The position numbers and the translations under genes were made by a program. The notes below the pieces were generated by a model. That model saw nothing but the letters and a program-made list of their open reading frames with translations, was not told where the DNA came from and did no database searches. Positions 57,350 through 64,000 of a DNA stretch of 64,000 nucleotides are shown here, piece after piece. Source of the stretch: Lineolata rhizophorae. Its lineage: Eukaryota > Ascomycota > Dothideomycetes > Lineolatales > Lineolataceae. The stretch lies in assembly GCA_010093515.1 (NCBI GenBank), contig MU001681.1, positions 15,956 through 79,955 on the forward strand, given 5' to 3'. The first letter of the stretch is position 1. Each line of letters begins with the position of its first letter.

Positions 57350-58215
57350 TTACTCCTTGTCCTCCTCGCTATCCGTCTCCTGCATGACATCGTCCTCATC
57401 CATATCGTCCGCCTCGAAATCGACGTCCGAATCGCTTCCACCAAAGTCCAAGTCCTCGTCCGCGTCCGAGTCGTCCCACGCCATGTTAAAGTCGTCATCG
57501 TTGTTGCCCTTGGCGTTGCCAGGCTTGAACTGGGCGTCGGCCTCTGGCATGACGAAGCCGAGCGGGATGTCCTGCTTGGAGGTCTCGACGTCGGCGGCGA
57601 CGCGGGCGCGGTAGGCATCGCGGTCCTTGCGCAGCAGGACGCCGGCGTCGACGTTGGCGGGCGAGCCGACCTCGGCGTCGTCGAGCAGCGACAGGATCGA
57701 GATGAGCACCGACTCGACGCGCTGCGCGGGCGACCAGCGCTCGGCCGCCAGCTCGCCCGACATCTCGTCCTCGCCGGGCGCGTGCAGGATCGAGATGCAG
57801 AGGCGGCCGTCCGGGTAGACGTTGGGGTGGTAGAGCGGTCGGAGGAACTTGAAGTCTGGTAGCGGGCGAGCGTTGTCGCGCGGTTAGTTCCTGCGTTAAA
57901 AAGGGCAGTGTGGGCGCCCTGTGTGTGCGGGCAACAACGTACCTGGAGGGCTGTACGGGTAGTTCTTGGGGAAGGTCATGATGGCCTTGTAGTAGCCGCC
58001 CTGGTAGAACGAGTCCTTGTTGGTCGGGATCAAGGCCACGCTCCACTCGAAAATGTTGTCCTCGACCAGCTACACAGCAAAGGGAGCAAAACACACACGT
58101 TAGCCTCGATCTTGCCAAACGCGACGAGGGGACCCGCAGCCGCCGGTACCTCGATGTTGGTCCACGGCTCCTTGGCGAGCATCTTGTACTCGTTCATCAA
58201 GATGCGCTCCGCCAT
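57350..58215 (-). CDS. CDC34: Ubiquitin-conjugating enzyme E2, Cdc34 (UBE2R) type
   Basis: Three exons start at 58215 (MAERILMNEYKMLAKEPWTNIE). They join to LVEDNIFEWSVALIPTNKDSFYQGGYYKAIMTFPKNYPYSPP, then to DFKFLRPLYHPNVYPDGRLCISIL. The catalytic cysteine is in GRLCISIL after the HPN motif. It is followed by the extra acidic loop HAPGEDEMSGELAAERWSP, found in Cdc34 and Ubc7/UBE2G but not in most E2s. The long Asp/Glu-rich tail (DDDFNMAWDDSDADEDLDFGG...) is the Cdc34 hallmark and binds SCF ligase. It should work with SCF to build Lys48 chains on cell-cycle substrates. Introns lie near 58070-58150 and 57857-57942. The model is complete. Confidence 0.93.
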
Positions 58216-59456
58216 GTTGACGTTTCGGCCCGGTTATCGAGCTCCGACGATGGCGCGCTTTGCGGACTTGGGTGGACGAATGTTGAAGGTGGCTCTGGCA
58301 GCCGGTCGGCCGTATACGCGGACAGGAGTGGAGAGAGCCGCGCGGAGGCGAAGTGGGAGCCCGGGACTCTTATCGGCGAGAGGCCGGGTGCGGTTGGGTG
58401 GGAAGAGGGTGTCAGGTGTTGGCGCGACGCCGGTGGCACATGAAGGAGTGTTTGGGGGCGTCTCGGGCTGCCGTGGGCGCTTCCGGGTATATGTAGGTAG
58501 TGCATGCAAGAGCGAGCCTGGCCTGGCCGTCCGGGCCCAGCCGGCGGCGCCGCAAACTGACAAGAGTCCTCCGAACCCTCGATGCGGCAGGCGCCGTAAG
58601 GCTGAGATTAGACGCCGCGGCCGCGACGAAAAAAGACAAAAGAGGAAAAAGCGAAAGGGTGACGGCTGAACGTGCAGCGTCCCACCGAACCCGCATGCAG
58701 GGAGCGTCGCGCATCCGCCCTGCGTTGTCCTCCTGCTCCGGGCGCCGGGCCTGTTCCTTTCCGCGACTGACAAGACTTTGGCCGGCGCAGCGCGGCCAAA
58801 GTGTCCCTCGTACGTAGCAAATTGCTGCTGCTCGTCGCCGGGGCCCAAACGCCGCCAGATTCCACGTCTGGACGTGCGTGGCGCCGCCGGTCTAGGCTAC
58901 AGACCTCCGTAGTACTTTCTGGCCGCTGAGGCATCCTTAACAAATGATGTGGTGCTAAGGCGGGCATGCGCTGCGCGCCGCATCCAGAACGCTCTGCCAG
59001 CGCTGAGAGCGCGACTGAGAACTAATGATCGGCAGACACGCTCCGACGCCCGAACGGACAGTGACCTCAGCTGCACGTCTGCCAACAGGACGGCCGACAG
59101 ATCACATCACGGCGATGCTGCACCGAATTAGTTCCGTGAGCTCAATTTCATTCCACGTAATTTCACCTCAATGACTTCGTTTACTATATTTCTGCTCTTA
59201 AAAGTCTCACCACGCTTGTGGAAGCGAAGCATCCCGCGAGCTTGCGACAGTGACCAAAAATTTGCATCACGACACCGTCACTTCCACCTCAAATGGGATT
59301 TTTCACCAGCACTTGGAACATCCTGACCCATCCAGGACGTGAAAAGTAATCAACCTTCAATCTTTCCAGACCGTCAAGCCAGTCCTGGTCAGAAACTGAA
59401 CCCCTTCCTCAGACACCCGCGCAAGGCGGAGACGAATGATGAAAAAGTTTGTTCGC
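58216..59456. other. Intergenic between CDC34 and U2 snRNA
   Basis: The left part should contain the CDC34 promoter and leader. It is GC-rich with chance open frames. The right part (about 59.1-59.45 kb) is more AT-rich and lies downstream of U2. No gene seen. Confidence 0.4.
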
Positions 59457-59640
59457 ATCTGCCCGAGGTAGTGCAATACGGGCGACACGGTGCCGGGGGG
59501 GATGAGCAAGCCCAGAAGGCCCCCCCAGCCATTTCAAAAAACTAGATTAATCCAGAAAATGGGTCCGTAGACCCGTTTCAGAGATTAAACTGAAAAGAAC
59601 AGATACTACACTTGATCTAAGCCAAAAGGCAAAGAGAGCT
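59457..59640 (-). ncRNA. U2 spliceosomal snRNA
   Basis: The minus strand from about 59640 reads CTCTTTGCCTTTTGGC then TTAGATCAAGTGTAGTATC, the almost invariant U2 5' domain. It includes the GTAGTA element that pairs with the intron branch site. Next come the stem GGGTC-TACG-GACCC (stem-loop II), a U-rich Sm-type site (TTTTTTG), and a G/C-rich stem. Last is the terminal stem-loop IV, CCCG around TATTGCACTACCT and CGGG, close to the loop bound by U2B''. The whole is about 184 nucleotides, near the S. pombe U2 length (186). The ends are estimated to within a few bases. A TATA-like element precedes it. Confidence 0.95.
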
Positions 59641-59683
59641 AAGGAAAGAAAAAGAAGAGTCTCCGACGGGGGAACGGCGCCCC

Positions 59684-59690
59684 TTTTATA
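59684..59690 (-). promoter_or_regulatory. TATA box of the U2 snRNA gene
   Basis: On the minus strand this reads TATAAAA within GGCTATAAAAGGGGC, about 45-50 bases before the inferred U2 5' end. A TATA element at such a distance is usual for fungal snRNA genes transcribed by RNA polymerase II. Confidence 0.6.
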
Positions 59691-62656
59691 GCCTTTCCCC
59701 CCGCGGCCCATGCTCCCCGGCTGAGTCAAATGGCGTCTGCTGCCTGGGACCGGGTGGGCCGCCGCCTGCGCTTTTTTGCGCAGCACGCTCCGCCAAGCCG
59801 TCGCACCGCCGGGACGCTGGCAAGCCGCCTGCCGCCGGTCCCAGGGTGGCGCCGGTGGCGATCCAATCGGCGTCGTGGCCGCCGAACGAGGGCGCCCCTG
59901 ACAGGCCTACCAAGCGGTCAAGGACCAACCGGCGGCCGCGCCCCGCCGAGCAAGACCTCACCGAACTTTTCGGTTGCGCCTCCTCTGCGGGACCCGCACC
60001 TGGCCGGAAGGAGCAAAACTTCGACAAACCGACAGAAAGAGTGGAAAGAGGGACAGAAAATGGCTCCGAAGGCAGTAGCGGACTCCACTGCGTTCCACTC
60101 TTTCGAGCTCCGAAATGGAGAGCGATCGACGATTCGCCTCCGTTGGCCACTTCTGTTTTGTCGGCGCGCTGTCCTCATCCGGTCTGAAATATTCCTGCGC
60201 CATGGAACCTTATTGCATACCTACTACGTAGGTACATGCCCTACCTAGACCCACTCGCGTCCAGACGAGTCGGGAGTCGCGGTCTACCACGCCACGACTG
60301 ACCCTGAGTCTACTACGTACGTAGTACATAATAGCCCCGATGTCGTTGCCATTCAAAGTTAAAATCGTCCCGTGGTAGGTACAATACCTATCTAGGTAGA
60401 TGCCCGCCGCGTCGCTTAGCAACCCCATCCTCGTGGCCCCAAACCTCATCGTCTGTCCTCGAGCTCTTCACAACAGTAAAACACACACATTTAATGCATC
60501 ATCGCGATAGGCGACCATCACCTCAAATGCGAGGAGCGTGAGGTATTTGCAACCACTGTCCTCCGGTCGTTGTGAATTCTCTTCACTAAGCCATTAATTG
60601 AAGACGCATCCAGCTGTTCAGAGTGAGATCCCACGGCCCTAGAGCGGTAGGTACAATAATAGGATGGAAAGTGCTGATGTGCATGGAAGTGATCCTCACT
60701 TCCCACTTGCCCTAGTAGCTTCGCTCATAACGAAGCTGCATGTTGGTATAAAGGCATTATTGAGAAGGGGGCTGAATTGAACACAAGCACAATTATATCA
60801 AAATTCTGGCTACACTAAAATCATTGCTACAACAATTCTACTCTTGCCCTCGCCGCCCTCAAAAATCTGAAAACTCGCAAGCATCGCTACGTTCATTACC
60901 TGAGCAGAGTCCGCGCAGACGTAATCCTTCTGGTACCAAAATCAGGATGAGCGACCATCCTCGCCGAAAAAGGAAAGCCAAGAAGGCACAAGCGAAACTT
61001 TGAACGTCGGCAGGTTTTCATGAACTTTACATTAGAAGGTTCTAGGCTTAGTCTAAACTTCTCACCAGAATAAAAGGGGCCTCTATGTCAAGTTTACATG
61101 ACCCAATTTAGGACCCGCGGGAATACGTCTCTGCTGCCGTGGACAATATAGGTCACTACGCATGTCAGGCCAATGCTAATGCAGCAGTACAGTGCTGTGC
61201 TCACTTGCTGAGCCCCCCGAGGCACACGTACTACTTGTGAAAACAATCACCAAATATGGAAATGAGTTGTTGATGTGACTTTCACAGTTCGTGCTTGAAA
61301 GCTGTGAATCGACCCTAACCTGGAAAATAAAAACTCTCCAGCATTGTGGTTGTACCGTGCAACTGTAAACCGCATGCCTCTAGTCATAAAATTTTGCGCA
61401 TGTACTCAGTAACCAATATGGTGCTTCGTTCAAAATTTGCATGTTTCCCACGTTACTCCGAATAGATATAGCCGAATAACCAAGCATTCCAATTAGCTTG
61501 TGTACTATTTAGAACAATTTCCTCTTTTATTCCTCGCTATCCTACGCGTTGAATGTACGACATCAAGTTTGTCTCCTTTTTCTTCGTCGTATTCTAAAGG
61601 CTTTAGTTTCTAGGTGATACCGAGCTAACTTGCCCCGGCCTAAGCACCATCGACGGTCAATGTCCGTTAGTATTAACAGAGAATAAACAGAGTTTCTTGC
61701 GTGAAAGTTAGCCTTCGTAACACAATAAACATTGCGTAGACTTTTGTGAATATCACGATAAGCCCACGGTTTCCTCTATCGCAATCCAAGCCCGCAGGAT
61801 CCAAAACGCGAACCGTACACATATTGTTCTTAAGCATCCGTGCCATTCAATGTAACCAAAGTGAATTTCACGAGCCTCTCGGCGATGCCTTGACGTCAAA
61901 GTCTTGTAGTAACATCAGCCTTAGAGCCCTCTGACTCTCATGGACGATATTAAACGATTCCTCACGCAAGAAACCATCCGCTACCCAAAAGGAAGGTAAA
62001 TTGCTACACTAAGTAGAGAGACCGACAAATCACTCTATGCTCCCCTCGCCATAACATGTCCCATTTACCAAATGAATCGAATAGCAGAAAGAAGAAAAGT
62101 AATATCATAGAAAACAACCTGAAGAACGGTTTAAAAAAAAAACAAGGAAGAAAAGAGGAACCAATTGCATGCTCCCCATGAATACTCCAACCACACCATG
62201 CATTTGTGACATGACCGACGTGCGTCTCGTCGACTTCTCCACTTTGCCATGGAAAACACTGACGCGCAATCTCGCTAATCTCGAGACAACAATAGCTAGG
62301 AATGAGAAAAGAGACATGATCCCGCCCTCTTCCCAGTTCGCCTCCACTCGTTGGGTCACTCCGGGAGCCGGCCTGCCGTAATTCTTTCATTCGAACGGCC
62401 GTAGCTAGAATGCCAGCCCAGTTCCGCAGTGTGTGAAGATGCGAGAGTAGGTGTACGCCGAGAATGGCGGGCCTAAGCTGAAAGTTCCGATCGACCGAAT
62501 CACTCGCACCGCCTCTCATCCTAGGATCGTCCCCTAGATGTCCCCATAAACTCTGACCACCAACTTTCCCACCACTGTTCTTCCCCCATCAGTTTCAACA
62601 ATTGAAGTCAAACCTCCAAAGAACGCACGGCTTTTCCTATCAAACCTCCACCCCCC
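59691..62656. other. 3.0 kb without a recognised gene
   Basis: Upstream of U2 the DNA is GC-rich to about 60.2 kb, then changes to AT-rich through 62.1 kb with no coding texture. The stretch 60.2-60.7 kb holds repeated TAGGTA and TACGTA words, including the palindrome at 60311-60326 and two copies of GGTAGGTACAATA. The right end is the 3' region of the DnaJ gene. Confidence 0.4.
60311..60326. repeat. 16-bp perfect palindrome
   Basis: TACTACGTACGTAGTA is its own reverse complement. Related words TACGTAGGTA and CTACCTAG occur within 100 bases on either side. It could be a dimeric factor site or simply a local TACGTA-rich patch. Confidence 0.7.
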
Positions 62657-64000
62657 TCACCGCAGCACTTCCTTCAAAATCTCCTTCTGCTCCTGTGTAA
62701 GGCTGGTCGGGAACTTAATGTTGACGCCCACGATGAAGTTGCCGCGTGTGCCGGTCTTCGAGTTTGGCATGCCCAGATTCGGGAACTTGTCCTCGTACGT
62801 GGGCGGCGTGGGCCCGCCGCTGCCGACGCGCACTTGCTTGCCGTCGATTGTCTGCACCGTGCGCTGCCAGCCCGTCAGCGCCTCGCGGAGGTCGATCTGG
62901 ACCGTGGCGCGGATGTCGTCACCGTCGCGCTTGAAGAGCGGGTGCGATTTCTGCCGCACAAAGTGATTAGCACCGGAGTAAATGCGAGTTTAAGGAACGT
63001 GACTTACCTCCTCAACTATAAAATGTAGATCTTGGGTCCCTCCTTCAACCTGGTCTCCCACGTCCGAGAACTTAATCTTGCTGCCCGCCTTCAACCCGCG
63101 CTTGATCGGCACCTCGAGGATGCGATCTTCCGTAGCCTGCTTGTTCGTCGTTGCGTCGAACGTCTTCCGCTTGATCTTCATCTTTTTCGTGGTCCCGCTG
63201 TACAGCTCCTCGAGCGTGACGGGCAGCGGACGCTCCACGACCGTGACCTCGGGCGTCGCTTGCCGCTTCGGCCCGCCGCCGCCGAACCTAGAGCTCGAAG
63301 AGCCAGTCCTCCGCCCGCCGCGCTCCCGAGCGCCGCCCATGCCCCCAGGCATACCTCCAGGCATGCCGCCGGGCATGCTGCCGCCAAAGGACGAGAAGAT
63401 GTCGTCCTCGTCATCGTGGCCGCCGCCGGGGCCGCCACCGCCAAAACCCCCGGCGCCGCTGCTCATGAACTCGCGGAAGATGTTCTCCGGGTTGCTGAAG
63501 TGGAAGCCCGAGGCGCCGCCGGGTCCCGTCGAGAAGTGGAAGGTACGGGTGCCACCGCCGCCGCCTGGTGCCCCGCCACCCATGCCGCTGAAGAGGTTCT
63601 CGAAGCCGCTCGGCATGCCGCCGGGCCCGCCGCCGGGCATGCCACCCTCGGGCGGAGGCGCGCCGCCCCGCAGCATGAACTCGAGGCCGAAGTTGTCGTA
63701 CGTCTTGCGTTTTTCGGGGTCCGACAAGATTTCGTAGGCTTGGGAGACCTCTGCAAAAGACAACGTGTGTTAGCGGTATATTCTCGAGTGCTGGGTTTGT
63801 GGAGAGGAGGTACTAGGTGGGGTGAGGGTGTACCTTTGAACTTTTCTGCGGCATTAGGATTGTCCTTGTTCTTGTCTGGATGGTGCTTTAGGGCAGCCTT
63901 TCGGTATGCCTTTTTGATTTCATCTTGGGATGCATCTGGCTTGATGCCTGTCGTAGTAAAAATTCAGCAACGAGTTTGTGGAAGCCTTTGGCAACTCTCG
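62657..64000 (-). CDS. SIS1: Type II DnaJ/Hsp40 co-chaperone, Sis1 type (5' end outside window)
   Basis: It stimulates Hsp70 ATPase and delivers unfolded proteins in the cytosol and nucleus. The J domain enters from the right edge as [20 protein letters not shown], with the HPD motif in HHPDKNKDN. An intron (about 63751-63834) leads to [23 protein letters not shown] Gly/Phe-rich region follows ([20 protein letters not shown]), then a [11 protein letters not shown] repeat. The C-terminal substrate-binding domains are [35 protein letters not shown] and, after an intron near 62952-63008, [13 protein letters not shown]...LREALTGW. It ends [14 protein letters not shown]. No zinc-finger cysteine repeats are present, so it is type II. 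The acceptor before GIKP (near 63950) shows that the exon with the initiator lies beyond 64000. Confidence 0.93.

Noticed and set aside
1-64000. A biosynthetic gene cluster or defence-like island
   Set aside because: The transporter, CMAS-type methyltransferase and dioxygenase-like genes are separated by housekeeping genes, and no core synthase is present.

Overview
This window looks like nuclear DNA of a filamentous ascomycete (Pezizomycotina, most likely a Sordariomycete). The evidence is short GT-AG introns of roughly 45-125 bases, single-copy housekeeping genes with fungal architectures (striatin of the STRIPAK complex, Bur1-type CDK, Lin1, Pin4/Cip-like RRM-R3H protein), GC-rich pyrimidine-laden leaders, and frequent intergenic TACGGAGTA-, TACGTA- and TAGGTAGGT-type words. 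No mobile element, virus copy or CRISPR array was recognised.

Layout. 0.4-5.3 kb: an intron-rich full ABC-B (MDR/P-glycoprotein-like) exporter (+). 5.7-7.5 kb: aspartate kinase (-), convergent with it. 8.3-10.5 kb: Bur1/CDK9-type kinase (-). It is divergent from a 58-residue complex I subunit gene at 11.1 kb (+), which is split by an intron and easy to miss. 11.5-12.7 kb: CMAS-family methyltransferase (-). 13.3-13.8 kb: small Myb/SANT-like protein (-). 16.7-18.0 kb: secreted intradiol-dioxygenase-like protein (+). 18.4 kb: decayed gene for a small secreted-type protein. 20.7-23.5 kb: striatin (-). 25.5-27.1 kb: unrecognised protein with a candidate upstream ORF (+). 31.6-32.3 kb: histone H2A.Z (+). 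35.7-37.7 kb: RRM+R3H protein (-). 42.0-43.4 kb: Lin1/CD2BP2 (-), divergent from UFD1 (+, 43.8-45.1 kb). 53.5-55.2 kb: atypical protein kinase with a SUMO-interaction-like tail (+). 57.4-58.2 kb: Cdc34-type E2 (-). 59.46-59.64 kb: U2 snRNA (-). 62.7 kb to the right edge: Sis1-type DnaJ protein (-), whose first exon lies outside the window.

Most genes are unrelated housekeeping functions with no cluster logic. Loose themes are ubiquitin (UFD1, Cdc34), splicing (U2 snRNA; Lin1, a U5 snRNP partner) and transcription/chromatin (Bur1, H2A.Z). Several large gene-free stretches remain, chiefly 27.1-31.6, 37.7-42.0 and 45.1-53.5 kb. They hold a strong hairpin, short tandem repeats and leader-like pyrimidine tracts.

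The observations I rate highest are the U2 snRNA gene, the 58-residue complex I gene, the near-perfect hairpin at 29.8 kb, the kinase with a DLA motif, a long activation-side insert and a VIDLT motif, the UFD1 first coding exon that is only the ATG, and the 8.4 kb gene desert. I did not find a convincing new multi-gene system. Intron positions were read by eye from frame and splice signals and are not supported by transcripts.
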